From NCBI RefSeq assembly GCF_023109105.1, contig NZ_JALDTZ010000007.1, forward strand, positions 28,447 through 92,446: DNA of 64,000 bases. Reading direction: 5' to 3'. A program made the translations under genes and the position numbers. Under the pieces are notes generated by a model. It worked only from the letters and a program-made list of their open reading frames with translations, searched no databases and was not told where the DNA came from. Source of the DNA: Streptococcus mitis. GTDB lineage: Bacteria > Bacillota > Bacilli > Lactobacillales > Streptococcaceae. Position 1 is the first letter of the stretch. Every line of letters begins with the position of its first letter. Shown one piece after another: positions 37,235-47,923 of this stretch.

Positions 37235-37276
37235 ATTCCTATCTTATCAAATTTCCCTTCTTTTTTCCATCCTTAT

Positions 37277-37314
37277 AGAAAAATCACTCCCTGACTAGGC
37301 GAGTGATTTTTGGA
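37277..37314 (-). terminator. Terminator at the end of the comG operon
   Basis: AAAAATCACTCGCC and a partner GGGAGTGATTTTT flank a short loop; the stem starts within the last codons of the methyltransferase gene. Confidence 0.7.
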
Positions 37315-37882
37315 CTACTGTTAAAAAGAGTTCTGAGTAATTTCCTTGAAACAGGTCTTCAGCGCTATAGAGGATTTGACTATGTACAGATGAAAAACCA
37401 TGCTCAATGAGCTGTTTTTCCAATTCAGCTATATCAAAGCCATGATGCTTAGGCTCTGTCTTGGTAAAATCAGCAATGAGGAGTTTCCCATCTTCCTTCA
37501 AATGTTGATGAAACAGTAAGAGAGCTGCATCTAAATCAGGCATATGGTGAAGAACCCGACAAACAACAATGAGATCAAACTCTTGCTCCAAGGGATTTTC
37601 CAATAAATCTTGCTCCAGAAATTGGATATTCTTGATGTCTTGCTGCTCCGCTTTCAAACGAGCTTGCTCCAGCATTTTCTCAGAAATGTCTACAAGAGTA
37701 ACGAACTCGGCCTGCTTGGCTAGGGGCAAGGTTAACAGACCTGTCCCTCCACCGAAATCCAAAATTTCTTTGTCTGATAGAAGATCAATTTGTTTCTCGA
37801 CCGCTTGACAAACCAAATTTGCGAGGAAGATGTTTTTAGGGGAATCGAAGGTTTCTGCTTTGTGGTTAAAATCATGTTTCAT
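37295..37882 (-). CDS. Class I SAM-dependent methyltransferase (195 residues)
   Basis: A small-molecule type methyltransferase. The SAM-binding motif is LDFGGGTGLLTLPLA, followed by LVDISEKML and VVCRVLHHMPDLDAAL, the UbiE/BioC-like pattern. It follows comGG by 32 bp and may be co-transcribed under competence control. Substrate unknown. Confidence 0.82.
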   Translation of the reverse strand: MKHDFNHKAETFDSPKNIFLANLVCQAVEKQIDLLSDKEILDFGGGTGLLTLPLAKQAEFVTLVDISEKMLEQARLKAEQQDIKNIQFLEQDLLENPLEQEFDLIVVCRVLHHMPDLDAALLLFHQHLKEDGKLLIADFTKTEPKHHGFDIAELEKQLIEHGFSSVHSQILYSAEDLFQGNYSELFLTVVQKSLA

Positions 37883-37914
37883 ATTTTTAGTTTAGCACAA
37901 AGTAGCTTGATTGG

Positions 37915-38337
37915 CTAGGAATTCTCTTTCTTTTCAGGCTTCTCTTTTGATTTTTTCTTCTCTGCTTGATCACTTGAATCAGTCATTGCCTTTTCCATTT
38001 TATCCGTTTTCTCCGTTTTCTCTTCTCTGATTTTGACTGAGGGAAACATAAACTCATATTGGCTCTTAGGCGTACGAACCCTTGTTACCAAGCTTATTTT
38101 CTTGTTTTGATAACTCACTTGGCCTAGATTAAAGGCCTGTTCCCCACTTTCTTGCTCAACCTTATCTTTAGTTCGCTTGGCCATCGCAAAAGCAACCAAC
38201 TTTTCTTTATTTAAAGCATAGTCTTGATAGTGGGCGACTTGTCGGTTCAAGTAAAATTGTAACAAAAGACTAAAGATGGCTGCCATGGTGACTGCATAGA
38301 GGAGAACACCTGCCTTAACTTTTTTCTTTTTCCACAC
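37915..38337 (-). CDS. comGG: Competence pilus minor component ComGG
   Basis: A 140-residue protein with one N-terminal membrane helix ([19 protein letters not shown]) but no strict prepilin cleavage motif, and a Lys/Glu-rich tail ([14 protein letters not shown]). Last gene of comGA-GG, whose products form the type IV transformation pilus that captures DNA. It overlaps comGF by 23 bp. Confidence 0.88.
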   Translation of the reverse strand: MWKKKKVKAGVLLYAVTMAAIFSLLLQFYLNRQVAHYQDYALNKEKLVAFAMAKRTKDKVEQESGEQAFNLGQVSYQNKKISLVTRVRTPKSQYEFMFPSVKIREEKTEKTDKMEKAMTDSSDQAEKKKSKEKPEKKENS

Positions 38338-38776
38338 GATAGATGAACTCCCTTTCTAAGCCTTTTTGGAACTGGAAACGAAAACGCACCAGTTGATTAT
38401 CCTCTGTAATCTGTGCGGATTTAAGATCATAAACCATAGGCTGATAACCTCGTCCACTGGCATCAGTTTTCCGAAAATCATCCGATTTAGACTTCCCTAT
38501 CGCAATTTCCTTGCCATCCTGCTTCATATAGAGGCGATTGCCCTCCACTTTTTCAAACTGCGAACGGTCTAATTCTGCCTCCAGCTGGTCCACAAACAAG
38601 AGCCACTCCTTTTGCTCGCTTTGCTGCTGGTAGCGAACTTCTGAAATGAGGAGCTGACTCATGGCTTGAAAGAGGAGTAAGCTTCCACTGATGACAATGA
38701 GGGCAATCAGGGATTCCAACAAGGTGAAAGCCTCGACCTTATGGCTCTTTGATCGCCAACAACTGTTCTGAACCAT
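38315..38776 (-). CDS. comGF: Competence pilus minor pilin ComGF
   Basis: A 153-residue pseudopilin with the prepilin site [19 protein letters not shown], cleaved after Ala before Phe by PilD/ComC. The start at 38776 (MVQNSC) overlaps the 3' end of comGE; the frame is open further upstream. Confidence 0.9.
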   Translation of the reverse strand: MVQNSCWRSKSHKVEAFTLLESLIALIVISGSLLLFQAMSQLLISEVRYQQQSEQKEWLLFVDQLEAELDRSQFEKVEGNRLYMKQDGKEIAIGKSKSDDFRKTDASGRGYQPMVYDLKSAQITEDNQLVRFRFQFQKGLEREFIYRVEKEKS

Positions 38777-39041
38777 GGTAGACCTCCAATCCCTTTTCAC
38801 TAGAAAACACCTGAATCTCAACTCCGTTGATGTTTACTTGATTTTGACCAGTCTGCAAGGCCATCTTAGCTACACGCAAGACCTCTTCCTTTTGCAAGAT
38901 TTTTGCTTCTTCCTGCCTATTTTTTTGAATTTGTCCCAAAAGGAGGGTTGCAATGCTGGCAAAGATAGCTAGAGCGACTACTGCTTCCAGTAAAATCACT
39001 GCCCTAATTTTTTGTTTCTTTAATGCGTTTAATTTTTCCAT
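38739..39041 (-). CDS. comGE: Competence pilus minor pilin ComGE
   Basis: A 100-residue pseudopilin with [19 protein letters not shown] near the N-terminus, the hydrophobic assembly helix of minor pilins. It overlaps both comGD (38 bp) and comGF, showing tight translational coupling. Confidence 0.9.
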   Translation of the reverse strand: MEKLNALKKQKIRAVILLEAVVALAIFASIATLLLGQIQKNRQEEAKILQKEEVLRVAKMALQTGQNQVNINGVEIQVFSSEKGLEVYHGSEQLLAIKEP

Positions 39042-39438
39042 TTCCTAGATATAATTGATAGCGAATCGCTCCTTTACTGGTCTGAAATTCAACCTTAGCC
39101 AGGGACGAATTGCCCCCAACTCGGTCAAATGTAATACTTTGTCCTGATGGTGCCTGAATGCCTTTAGGAACTGTCAACTTTTGACTGCCGTTACTGATAG
39201 TACGCTCACTTAGGTTCAAACTAGTCTTTTGCTGACTGGCTACACTGCGTTTTTGAGTTTCCCGATAGAGTTCTTCAAACTCCATAAAGAAAATCTGCTC
39301 CTCTACCGCTGCAAAAGTGGACTGGACAGAACCGGACAAGCCCAAGGCAATCATACTTACAAGTCCCAAAACCAAGAGACTTTCAAGCATGGTAAAGGCC
39401 TTAATCTGCAACGGTTTGACTCGTATTTTGTTTAGCAT
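39004..39438 (-). CDS. comGD: Competence pilus minor pilin ComGD
   Basis: A 144-residue pseudopilin with KAFTMLESLLVLGLVSMIAL, cleaved before Phe, and a soluble beta-rich C-terminus. I use ATG 39438 (MLNKIRV), which overlaps the comGC end; the frame is open to 39483. Confidence 0.9.
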   Translation of the reverse strand: MLNKIRVKPLQIKAFTMLESLLVLGLVSMIALGLSGSVQSTFAAVEEQIFFMEFEELYRETQKRSVASQQKTSLNLSERTISNGSQKLTVPKGIQAPSGQSITFDRVGGNSSLAKVEFQTSKGAIRYQLYLGNGKIKRIKETKN

Positions 39439-39724
39439 GGTATTCTTTATAAGCTTTAGCCTGTTCTTCCGTGATTCGCCCATCTGCTTGTAACTTGCTT
39501 AGGCTAGCATCTTCATTTTTATCTAAGCTATAAAGCTCTGCCTGGCTTTCCACTACCTTAACAACAGCAGCTTTTCCTTTGTCGTTGACTGCTTCTTTTT
39601 GCTTGGTCAAATTAGGTACAAAGAGCAAGAGAAGTACGCTGATGATTAAAAGGACGACTAACATTTCTACCAGAGTGAAGGCTTTAACCTTGGCTTTTTT
39701 TAATTTTGTTATGAGTTTTTTCAT
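39401..39724 (-). CDS. comGC: Major competence pilin ComGC
   Basis: The 107-residue major pilin of the transformation pilus. The short basic leader and site KVKAFTLVEMLVVLLIIS, with Glu at +5, are classic. The mature protein forms the DNA-capturing filament. It starts two bases from the comGB stop region. Confidence 0.95.
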   Translation of the reverse strand: MKKLITKLKKAKVKAFTLVEMLVVLLIISVLLLLFVPNLTKQKEAVNDKGKAAVVKVVESQAELYSLDKNEDASLSKLQADGRITEEQAKAYKEYHAKQNTSQTVAD

Positions 39725-39725
39725 T

Positions 39726-40742
39726 TTAAAAAATTACCTCCATATTTTGATACATGGGCATGAGCATTGCCGCATAAAGTAAAACGATAATCAGTGCCAC
39801 AAAGATAAAGACCAGTGGCTGCACCAGATTCATGGTGCGGTTGACTCGGGTAAAAAAGGCTTCCCAAGTTTTTTCAGCATAGATTTCCAACTCACTACCC
39901 AGCTTGGACTTGACTTCCCCATACTCGATAATGAGACTCAACTCTTTCTTAAAGAAAGGATAGGTTCCTATCGTTTGAGAAAATTCCTGACCATTTTGGA
40001 GAGCATGAGCCAAATCTTGACCGATTTCTTTAAAGAGCTGGGAACCTTGTTCCTGCATCATTTGAAAAATCTGCATCAGCTCCATTCCCTGCGAAATCAT
40101 ATTCCCCCACTCACGCGCATAATAAGCCGTCAGATAGGTCTGAACAAAGATTCCAAGAAAGGGAAGACGTGCTAGGATAGAAAAGACGCGCATTTTAGAA
40201 CTTCTTTTATAGAAAGTGAGTGCTAAAAGGGCAAGTACGGAAACAAACCCTACCATTCCTAGAAAAATTTGTGGCAGATTGCCAATGATTTGGGTGGCAA
40301 TATTGCTACTATCCAGTTGTGGTAGTAGGTAATTACGTAGCCCCAGCATAATTAAGAGAAGAAATCCCAGCAAAATCAAGGGATAAGTCGCTACTTCAAT
40401 TAACTTTTTCTTGACCTTGGCCAGATTGTCTAGATATTCTTCTATCTTTCCCAAACTCAGGTGAAGATTCCCATGAACTTCAGCTAGGGATAACTGAGTG
40501 ACAATGGCACTTGAAAAACCCAAACTAGCCATCATTTCTGAGAATGATTTCCCCTGAGACAAACCCGTGCGCATCTGGGTCACACACTGCTTGTCCAACA
40601 AAGCACTCCTATCTAAAAAGGAGATGGTCTCCACCAGATGAAAACCGCTGGAAAAGAGATTGTTAAATAGGGTGATGATATTTTTTTGCTTAACTGTAGC
40701 TAATTTTTTCCGTCTCAGCCTGAAGACTTGTGATATGTCCAT
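39726..40742 (-). CDS. comGB: Competence pilus membrane platform ComGB
   Basis: A 338-residue GspF-type platform protein with two similar halves and three long membrane helices, such as LILLGFLLLIMLGLRNYLL and the C-terminal PLVFIFVALIIVLLYAAMLM. It couples the ATPase ComGA to pilin assembly. Start ATG 40742 (MDISQVF) matches the pneumococcal CglB start I recall and overlaps comGA by 53 bp. Confidence 0.93.
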   Translation of the reverse strand: MDISQVFRLRRKKLATVKQKNIITLFNNLFSSGFHLVETISFLDRSALLDKQCVTQMRTGLSQGKSFSEMMASLGFSSAIVTQLSLAEVHGNLHLSLGKIEEYLDNLAKVKKKLIEVATYPLILLGFLLLIMLGLRNYLLPQLDSSNIATQIIGNLPQIFLGMVGFVSVLALLALTFYKRSSKMRVFSILARLPFLGIFVQTYLTAYYAREWGNMISQGMELMQIFQMMQEQGSQLFKEIGQDLAHALQNGQEFSQTIGTYPFFKKELSLIIEYGEVKSKLGSELEIYAEKTWEAFFTRVNRTMNLVQPLVFIFVALIIVLLYAAMLMPMYQNMEVIF

Positions 40743-41631
40743 CTTTAAGAAGCTGGTCAATCTGGTCATTCCAGCTACTTGGCTGGTGTTCTTGATAGTC
40801 TTTGTTTGCAAAGTCAACAATTCCTCCTCCCCCGATCAATCTCTGATAGCAGACTCCTTGTAGCACTACTTTTAGTTCCTCTTCACTTACCCCTAACTCC
40901 AGCAGGCGCTCATAAACACCTCGAATACTCTTGGCATGAATGGTTGAAAAGACTGTCGCCCCTGTCAAACTGGCTCTAACCACTGCACGCGCCGTCTCAC
41001 TGTCCCGAATTTCTCCGATAATCAGAAGATCTGGCCGATGACGTAAGGAAAGCTTGATGAGACTCTCATAGGTAAGTCCAATCGCCTCATTCAACTGCAA
41101 CTGGAGCATGTCGTCCTGCTTGATTTCGACAGGATCTTCGATGGACATGACTTGCTGTCCTTTAAAGAGGGACTTAGCCAATTCGTGCATCAGGGTTGTC
41201 TTGCCACTACCGACCGGACCAGCAAAAAGATAGAGACCACGTTGCCTGCACTGCTTACCCAATTCTTCAATATTCTGAAACCAAAAATGCAAATCCTGCT
41301 CCTCATCATGCAGCAAGCGAATCACCAAACTCTCATGCCCTCGATAATCGCCTACAGTAGATAAACGTAGGGACGCCATCTTCTGGTCATATTCATAATC
41401 ACAGGAACCAAGTTGACTACGTCGCTTTTCTCCAACATTCATACCCGCCACAAACTTAAAGTGACTGATAACAGCCGCAAACTTTTCAAAATCATAACAA
41501 CCAATTTTACAGCGCTCGTCTCCGATCCTCATATGAAGCTCATAGGCGTCTAACTTGGGGACAAAATAAATGTCTTGTGCCCCTTTTTTCCGAGCCGAAC
41601 GAATGATTTCTTGTGCAATTTCTTGAACCAT
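40690..41631 (-). CDS. comGA: Competence pilus assembly ATPase ComGA
   Basis: A 313-residue GspE/PilB-type ATPase. It shows Walker A GPVGSGKTTLMHELA, Asp box SIEDPVE, Walker B LLIIGEIRD and His box FSTIHAKS. It powers pilin polymerisation for DNA uptake. ATG 41631 has GAGGAGGTCAGT in front. It leads the seven-gene comG operon, controlled by the alternative sigma factor SigX. Confidence 0.96.
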   Translation of the reverse strand: MVQEIAQEIIRSARKKGAQDIYFVPKLDAYELHMRIGDERCKIGCYDFEKFAAVISHFKFVAGMNVGEKRRSQLGSCDYEYDQKMASLRLSTVGDYRGHESLVIRLLHDEEQDLHFWFQNIEELGKQCRQRGLYLFAGPVGSGKTTLMHELAKSLFKGQQVMSIEDPVEIKQDDMLQLQLNEAIGLTYESLIKLSLRHRPDLLIIGEIRDSETARAVVRASLTGATVFSTIHAKSIRGVYERLLELGVSEEELKVVLQGVCYQRLIGGGGIVDFANKDYQEHQPSSWNDQIDQLLKDGHITSLQAETEKISYS

Positions 41632-41651
41632 ACTGACCTCCTCACCTATAC

Positions 41652-41659
41652 TATTCGCA
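41652..41659 (-). promoter_or_regulatory. SigX (ComX) com-box of the comG operon
   Basis: TGCGAATA on the minus strand fits the com-box TNCGAATA. It is preceded by a T-rich stretch and lies 20 bp before the comGA ATG, the spacing expected for late competence genes. Confidence 0.9.
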
Positions 41660-41676
41660 AAGATTTGGACAAATAA

Positions 41677-41706
41677 AAAAAGCAACTTCAAAAAAGTTAC
41701 TTTTTC
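41677..41706 (-). terminator. Terminator after the DUF1033 gene
   Basis: AAAGTAACTT pairs with AAGTTGCTTTTTTT on the minus strand; it insulates comG from the upstream gene. Confidence 0.7.
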
Positions 41707-41707
41707 T

Positions 41708-42073
41708 CTAATTTAATTTCATACGGCAAGAACGGTGTCTTTCCTGACCAGTTTGTTTTTCATAGCCTGGGCGTAGTTTTTCGTCTGGGATAACCTGCTC
41801 ATCCTGCAAAAGAGCCAAAGAATGGTATTGTTGTAAATACTCATCACATTCATCACACCAGCGTTGGTCTTCTGGATCCCAGAAAATGGTCATCAAGTCA
41901 CTTCTACTTTTATAAAGAGGGGATTCTTGTTCCAATCTAAACCAGCAAGTTTTGTAGTATTTGAGAGCATCATAATACTGGTCAAATTTCTTACTAGCTA
42001 CAATATCTTCTTCCCAACCTTCTATAAACCACCACGGTTCAAAATCTCCGTACATTTCTATAACACGATACAT
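41708..42073 (-). CDS. DUF1033 family protein
   Basis: A 121-residue soluble protein of unknown function. It is rich in aromatic and acidic residues at its start (MYRVIEMYGDFEPWWFIEGW) and has a Cys pair in RWCDECDEY. DUF1033 genes sit next to comG in many lactic acid bacteria. A start two codons upstream (42079) is equally open. Monocistronic with its own terminator. Confidence 0.8.
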   Translation of the reverse strand: MYRVIEMYGDFEPWWFIEGWEEDIVASKKFDQYYDALKYYKTCWFRLEQESPLYKSRSDLMTIFWDPEDQRWCDECDEYLQQYHSLALLQDEQVIPDEKLRPGYEKQTGQERHRSCRMKLN

Positions 42074-42157
42074 ATTCATTCATTCCTTTGTACCGTATAT
42101 TATAACTAATTCCGCCAAACAAGGAAAGAAATATGCTCATTTCTTAATTTTTTGATA

Positions 42158-42196
42158 AAAAATCCAGCCATCTGATGGATGACTGAATTTCTATTT
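42158..42196 (-). terminator. Terminator of the alcohol dehydrogenase gene
   Basis: AATTCAGTCATC pairs with GATGGCTGGATT, then TTTTT, shortly after the gene's stop. Confidence 0.7.
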
Positions 42197-42223
42197 GCTT
42201 ATATTCTAAAATCTTTTTACTAT

Positions 42224-43282
42224 CTAAGCTTCTGAGATATCGTTTTCGATAATAACCTTAATGGCATGGTGATCTGCTGCCTTACTAAAGACTTCATAGG
42301 CTTTTTCAATTTCACTTAGTTTGAAATAATGAGTTACCAATTTTTCTGGTTCAATCTTATGACTTTCAAGTGCTTTCAACAATTGTGGAGTTGTATTTGT
42401 AGATACCAAACCAGTTGTTACATTGATGTTGCGGATCCAAAGTTTATCTAAATCGAATTCAACTGGCTTACCATGCACACCACAGTTGGCAACTGTTCCA
42501 TCTACACCAATAATCTTTTGACAGAAATCAAATGTTGCAGGAATACCAACAGCTTCGATAGCAACATCTACACCGCGACCATCTGTCAAATCATAAATTT
42601 CTTTAATGGCTTTTTCAGGGTTTGAAGAATTAATTTTATGAGTAGCTCCAAAAGATAGGGCAGTTTCCAAGCGGTTATCGTCTAAGTCCACCATAATCAA
42701 TTTAGCTGGTGAGTAGAATTGAGCTGTCAAAAGAGCTGCTAAACCAACTGGTCCTGAACCAATAATGGCTACGCTGCAACCAGGTTCCACTTTCCCTTTC
42801 AAGACACCAATTTCATATCCGGTAGGCAGAATGTCTGATAACATAACCAAGGCTTCATCTGACAAATCTTCTGGAGTATGGTAAAGAGTGTTATCTGCAT
42901 GAGGGACACGTAGATATTCAGCCTGCATACCATCAATCAAGTGACCAAAAATCCAGCCCCCTTCGTCTTCACAGTGAGCATAAATTCCTTTTTTACAGTA
43001 GTAGCACTTACCGCAGGCACAGACACAAGAAATCAAGACCTTGTCGCCTTTTTTGAAATTCGAAACTCCTTCTCCAACTTCTTCAACAATCCCAATCCCT
43101 TCGTGACCAAGAATGGTACCACTTTGGCAAGCAGGAACATCCCCTTTTATAATATGGAGGTCTGTTCCACAAATAGTGGTTTTTACGATACGCACAATAG
43201 CGTCTGTTGGCTTGCGAATCACTGGTTTGTCAACATCAACAAAAGAAGCAAGTCCTGGTTTAACATAAGTATAGGCTTTCAT
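42224..43282 (-). CDS. Zinc-dependent alcohol dehydrogenase
   Basis: A 352-residue medium-chain dehydrogenase. The catalytic zinc ligands lie in TICGTDLH and GHEGIGIVEEVG, the structural zinc in the four-Cys cluster from CVCACGKCYYCKKG, and the NAD loop is GSGPVGLAALL. It oxidises or reduces an alcohol/aldehyde with NAD(H); the substrate is not certain. In pneumococcus an equivalent gene lies between comG and nagA, as I recall. Confidence 0.92.
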   Translation of the reverse strand: MKAYTYVKPGLASFVDVDKPVIRKPTDAIVRIVKTTICGTDLHIIKGDVPACQSGTILGHEGIGIVEEVGEGVSNFKKGDKVLISCVCACGKCYYCKKGIYAHCEDEGGWIFGHLIDGMQAEYLRVPHADNTLYHTPEDLSDEALVMLSDILPTGYEIGVLKGKVEPGCSVAIIGSGPVGLAALLTAQFYSPAKLIMVDLDDNRLETALSFGATHKINSSNPEKAIKEIYDLTDGRGVDVAIEAVGIPATFDFCQKIIGVDGTVANCGVHGKPVEFDLDKLWIRNINVTTGLVSTNTTPQLLKALESHKIEPEKLVTHYFKLSEIEKAYEVFSKAADHHAIKVIIENDISEA

Positions 43283-43405
43283 AAAGCATTCCTCCGTTTT
43301 TTTATTTGTATTATTTATAATATAATTGTAAGCCTTTTCATTTACTTATTCAAGTTATTTTGTGATTTTTTTAACTTTTTTATTTACCAGTAAAGTAATG
43401 GAGAT

Positions 43406-43438
43406 AAAAAGCAGAAGCTAGTCTCTAACTTCTGCCTT
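43406..43438 (-). terminator. nagA terminator
   Basis: GGCAGAAGTTAGAG pairs with CTAGCTTCTGC, followed by TTTTT on the minus strand. Confidence 0.75.
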
Positions 43439-43443
43439 CTCTC

Positions 43444-44595
43444 TTATGCTTGATATCGTTTCACACCATCTAGATAGGTGGCTACCAATTCCAAATCTTT
43501 ATCTAAGACGATAAAGTCAGCGTCGTAGCCTTCACGGATTTGACCACAAACATCATCAATGTGAACAGATTTTGCTGGGTTGAAGCTGGCCATCATAACT
43601 GCTTCATGTGGAGAGGCAATGTTCCAGTCAACAACATTTTTCAAACCGTCTTTTAGTTTGAGAATAGAGCCAGCCAAGTTCCCTGTAGATTTAAGACGAG
43701 CAGTTCCATTAGCAACTACTACAGGGAATTCGCCCAACATATAGTCACCGTCTTCCAATCCACCAGCTGTCATACAGTCTGTGATAAGAGCAATATTCTC
43801 TGTTCCTTTTTGTTTGATAAGAATTTCGCAGGCTTTTGGATCTACGTGATGGCCGTCACAGATCAACTCTGCATAGGTATGAGGTAATTGATACATGGCT
43901 CCCACCATACCGAGTTCACGGTGAGTCAATCCACGCATTCCATTGTAGGCGTGTACCCAAACACTAGCTCCAGCGTCTACTGCCTTTTTAGCTTCGTCAA
44001 ATGTTGCATCTGAGTGCCCAAGAGCAACCGTTACACCTTCTCCGGTGATAGTCCGTACAAAGTCTTCTACACCTTCACGCTCTGGCGCAAGGGCAATTTT
44101 ATTTAGCAAGCCATTGGCCGCTTTTTGCCAAGCACGAAACTCATCCATACGAGGATCTTTCATATAGGCAGGGTTCTGAGCCCCCTTGTATTTCTCTGTG
44201 AAATATGGACCTTCAAAATAGATACCACGAATTTTCGCGCCACTTGCTTCTTGGTAACGAGCACCGATATTTTCTGTTACCGCAAGCAATTGCTCATAAG
44301 AAGAAGTCAAAGTAGTTGGCAAGAAGCTCGTTACCCCCATGCTAAGGAGTCCTTCACTCATAGTATGAAGGGTTCCTTCGATGTTATTATCCATAACATC
44401 CACACCACCAAATCCATGAATGTGGGTATCTACAAGTCCTGGAGCAATGCTATAACCTGTATAGTCAATTACCTCAGCTCCTTCAGGAATTTGCTCTACA
44501 TGTTTTCCAAACTTGCCATCCACAAGTTCCAAGTAACCTCCACGACGCACTCCGTGTGGGTAGAAAAACTGATCCGCTTTAATATAGTTAGGCAT
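43444..44595 (-). CDS. nagA: N-acetylglucosamine-6-phosphate deacetylase
   Basis: Removes acetate from GlcNAc-6-P to give glucosamine-6-P, the first step in using host or recycled amino sugars. The 383 residues have the metal-binding HIHGFGGVDVMD, the GHSDATFDEAKKAV block and the catalytic Asp in LITDCMTAGG. The promoter carries a NagR dre site over its -35, so the gene should be induced by amino sugars, opposite in need to glmS. Confidence 0.96.
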   Translation of the reverse strand: MPNYIKADQFFYPHGVRRGGYLELVDGKFGKHVEQIPEGAEVIDYTGYSIAPGLVDTHIHGFGGVDVMDNNIEGTLHTMSEGLLSMGVTSFLPTTLTSSYEQLLAVTENIGARYQEASGAKIRGIYFEGPYFTEKYKGAQNPAYMKDPRMDEFRAWQKAANGLLNKIALAPEREGVEDFVRTITGEGVTVALGHSDATFDEAKKAVDAGASVWVHAYNGMRGLTHRELGMVGAMYQLPHTYAELICDGHHVDPKACEILIKQKGTENIALITDCMTAGGLEDGDYMLGEFPVVVANGTARLKSTGNLAGSILKLKDGLKNVVDWNIASPHEAVMMASFNPAKSVHIDDVCGQIREGYDADFIVLDKDLELVATYLDGVKRYQA

Positions 44596-44645
44596 AATGT
44601 TAACCTCCTTAAAAGATTGATTCTACAATTTATTATGTCAATTAC

Positions 44646-44689
44646 ATTATAAACCTTTCTTTTTTATTTGTAAATGGTATAGACCTATT
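44646..44689 (-). promoter_or_regulatory. nagA promoter with NagR dre site
   Basis: TTTACA (44669-44674), 17 bp, TATAAT (44646-44651) on the minus strand. The plus-strand sequence AAATGGTATAGACCTATT (44672-44689) overlaps the -35 and contains TGGTATAGACC, the core of the NagR/DasR dre consensus. Confidence 0.75.
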
Positions 44690-44703
44690 TTCTAGAGATA
44701 TTT

Positions 44704-44734
44704 TAAAAGAGCTGGATTTCTCCAACTCTTCTCT
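44704..44734 (-). terminator. Terminator of the acyltransferase gene
   Basis: AGAGTTGGAG and a CCAGCTCTTTT partner form the stem just after the stop at 44747. Confidence 0.7.
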
Positions 44735-44746
44735 TTTTAATACACG

Positions 44747-46564
44747 TTATTTTGATTTGACTGGCTTGTCTTGAGCTGTTTGCAAGGCTGTAGCAATCGT
44801 ATCTGCATACAATTTTGCTCCTGCTTCGATAGTGTTACTCTCACTTCCAAAATGGACTTGGTCTGTTCCTCCCCAAATTTCTGGATGTTCCTTAGCAACT
44901 TGATTCCAATCTGCTATAGTGATGTAAGGAGTCTTCTCTGCCAATTCTCTCATATAGGCAGCAGCCTTCTCAACGATTGCATAAGTCTCTTTTGTCTTAT
45001 CTCCTTCGTAAGGAGTCACCAAAATCATATGATGGCCCTTAGGAAGATTTTTTACGATGCTATCCCAGTCTTCCTTGTAACTTTCAGGATTATTCACGCC
45101 TGTTGCAATAACCACCATTTTTGGTAGAAATTTATTCTGGCTATTATTTAGCATGATTTCATTGGCGGTCTTGGTTGTTCTGCTGACCTGCGCGTTAATC
45201 TGTGCTCCTGGAAGGGCTGTCTGCAGGGCTGTATTTGCCCTTAAAGCCACCGAGTCACCAATTAGCATAGTGCCATCAGCAATTCCTAGGCTATCAGCTT
45301 CTGCTCGTTCTGCCATCACCTTTGTTTGGGCAATATTACTAGCAGCTTGCTTCAATCCATTGACAGTTAAATCTGTCTCAAAAGCTCCGACTTGTGGTGC
45401 CAACAAGGTCACCGTGCAGACAATGATGGTCAAGATTCCTGTACCTGCTGCAAGGATTGTATGGATATAAGGCAGGGGACGGAGGGTTTGTATGATAGGG
45501 GTGTCCTTTCCTGCAATCCAAGGTTCCAACACATAAAATGAAAGACTGGCGAATCCATAAGAAAAAATCAAAGTTAGTAACACAGCAAGAAGATTTGATG
45601 TCAACTGTGAGAAAATAATATAGAAAGGCCAATGGAAGAGATAAACCGCATAACTAGTATCTGCTAAAAAGCTGATAATCTTTGGCTCCTGCATATTAGG
45701 AGTTTTTTCATGTAAAACACGCGCCGCCAGAATCATAGCAAGAGCTGCAAGACTGGCAAGCAAGAAGCCAATAAGATAGGCGAAGAGATAGGTGAATTTG
45801 ACAAAGAAGGTCAAAATGAGTAAGAAGCCGAAACCTCCTGCAAAAATCAACAGAGTCTTTCGTAAGTCCCAGATTCTATCCAACTGCTTAACGAGTGAAG
45901 TCGTCTGACGAACGCCTACAATAGTTGCTAAGATACTTCCCAAAAAGAACGGATAGACATGAGTTAAACTAGAGAAGTAAACAGAGGAATAAGAGGTTAC
46001 TAGAAAACTACCAATAAACATGGAGAAGAAGCTAATCAAGAAGGCAGCAGCAGATAAGAGAAAGACCATCCCCTTCAACTGACCATTTGATTTAGCCTGT
46101 CTAGATATGAACCAAACTGCCAAGCCCCAGAGGATATAGTAGTGAACCTCAACAGCCAAGCTCCAATTATGAACAAACAAATGAGGAATGAACTGAGATT
46201 CATAACTCCCACCTGTGAGCAGTTCATAGAAGTTGGTCATAAATCCTAAAACTCCAGCTATCTGACCCCCAATTCCAGCCACATAATCTTGTCGAACTAG
46301 AAATGTAAAGGGCATGGTTACCAAGACCATCAAAACCACAGGTGGCACAATCCGATAAAAGCGTCTTCTAAAAAATCCAATCAAATCAATCTCATGGTTT
46401 TTAGAAAATTCTTCGATGAGTAGAGCTGTAATCAGGAAACCTGAAAATGTGAAAAAGACATCTACCCCGAAAAATCCTCCAGGAAAGATAGTCTGAAAGA
46501 AATGATACAAGAGTACCAGTAGTAAACCTGTAATCCTGATCAAGGAAAACCATTTAATGCGCAT
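44747..46564 (-). CDS. OatA-like membrane acyltransferase with SGNH domain
   Basis: A 605-residue two-part protein. The N-terminal acyltransferase-3 region has about ten or eleven membrane helices (about 1-385; FFGVDVFFTFSGFLITALLI near the start). The extracellular C-terminal SGNH/GDSL-like domain (about 425-600) has TMLIGDSVALR with the Ser and DQVHFGSES with the Asp-His pair. Such proteins O-acetylate peptidoglycan (OatA/Adr, lysozyme resistance) or other wall polymers. Which substrate applies here cannot be told. It lies alone between nagA and tgt with its own terminator. Confidence 0.87.
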   Translation of the reverse strand: MRIKWFSLIRITGLLLVLLYHFFQTIFPGGFFGVDVFFTFSGFLITALLIEEFSKNHEIDLIGFFRRRFYRIVPPVVLMVLVTMPFTFLVRQDYVAGIGGQIAGVLGFMTNFYELLTGGSYESQFIPHLFVHNWSLAVEVHYYILWGLAVWFISRQAKSNGQLKGMVFLLSAAAFLISFFSMFIGSFLVTSYSSVYFSSLTHVYPFFLGSILATIVGVRQTTSLVKQLDRIWDLRKTLLIFAGGFGFLLILTFFVKFTYLFAYLIGFLLASLAALAMILAARVLHEKTPNMQEPKIISFLADTSYAVYLFHWPFYIIFSQLTSNLLAVLLTLIFSYGFASLSFYVLEPWIAGKDTPIIQTLRPLPYIHTILAAGTGILTIIVCTVTLLAPQVGAFETDLTVNGLKQAASNIAQTKVMAERAEADSLGIADGTMLIGDSVALRANTALQTALPGAQINAQVSRTTKTANEIMLNNSQNKFLPKMVVIATGVNNPESYKEDWDSIVKNLPKGHHMILVTPYEGDKTKETYAIVEKAAAYMRELAEKTPYITIADWNQVAKEHPEIWGGTDQVHFGSESNTIEAGAKLYADTIATALQTAQDKPVKSK

Positions 46565-46614
46565 ACGAGTTTATTCTCCCTTTCATTATACACTTTATTC
46601 TATCAAAAAAAGAA

Positions 46615-46648
46615 GAAAAATCCTAAGAGAAAACTTAGGATTTTTAGC
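46615..46648 (-). terminator. tgt terminator
   Basis: AAATCCTAAG pairs with CTTAGGATTTTT on the minus strand, after the tgt stop. Confidence 0.8.
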
Positions 46649-46664
46649 TTATATCAATTCCAGT

Positions 46665-47810
<1,146 letters not shown>

Positions 47811-47911
47811 TTACCTCCGAAGCTGGGAAAGACAGTCCCAGTTCATACTTTGTGCCCAAGGGCATACTGTATGATTTTATCAAAAAAAGCTGGAACTGTC
47901 ACGAACTATGG

Positions 47912-47917
47912 TATAAT
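47912..47917 (+). promoter_or_regulatory. -10 element six bases before a start codon
   Basis: TATGG-TATAAT, an extended -10, ends six bases before the ATG at 47924. The expected transcription start is at or next to the ATG, so the mRNA may be leaderless. Confidence 0.5.
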
Positions 47918-47923
47918 GAGAGA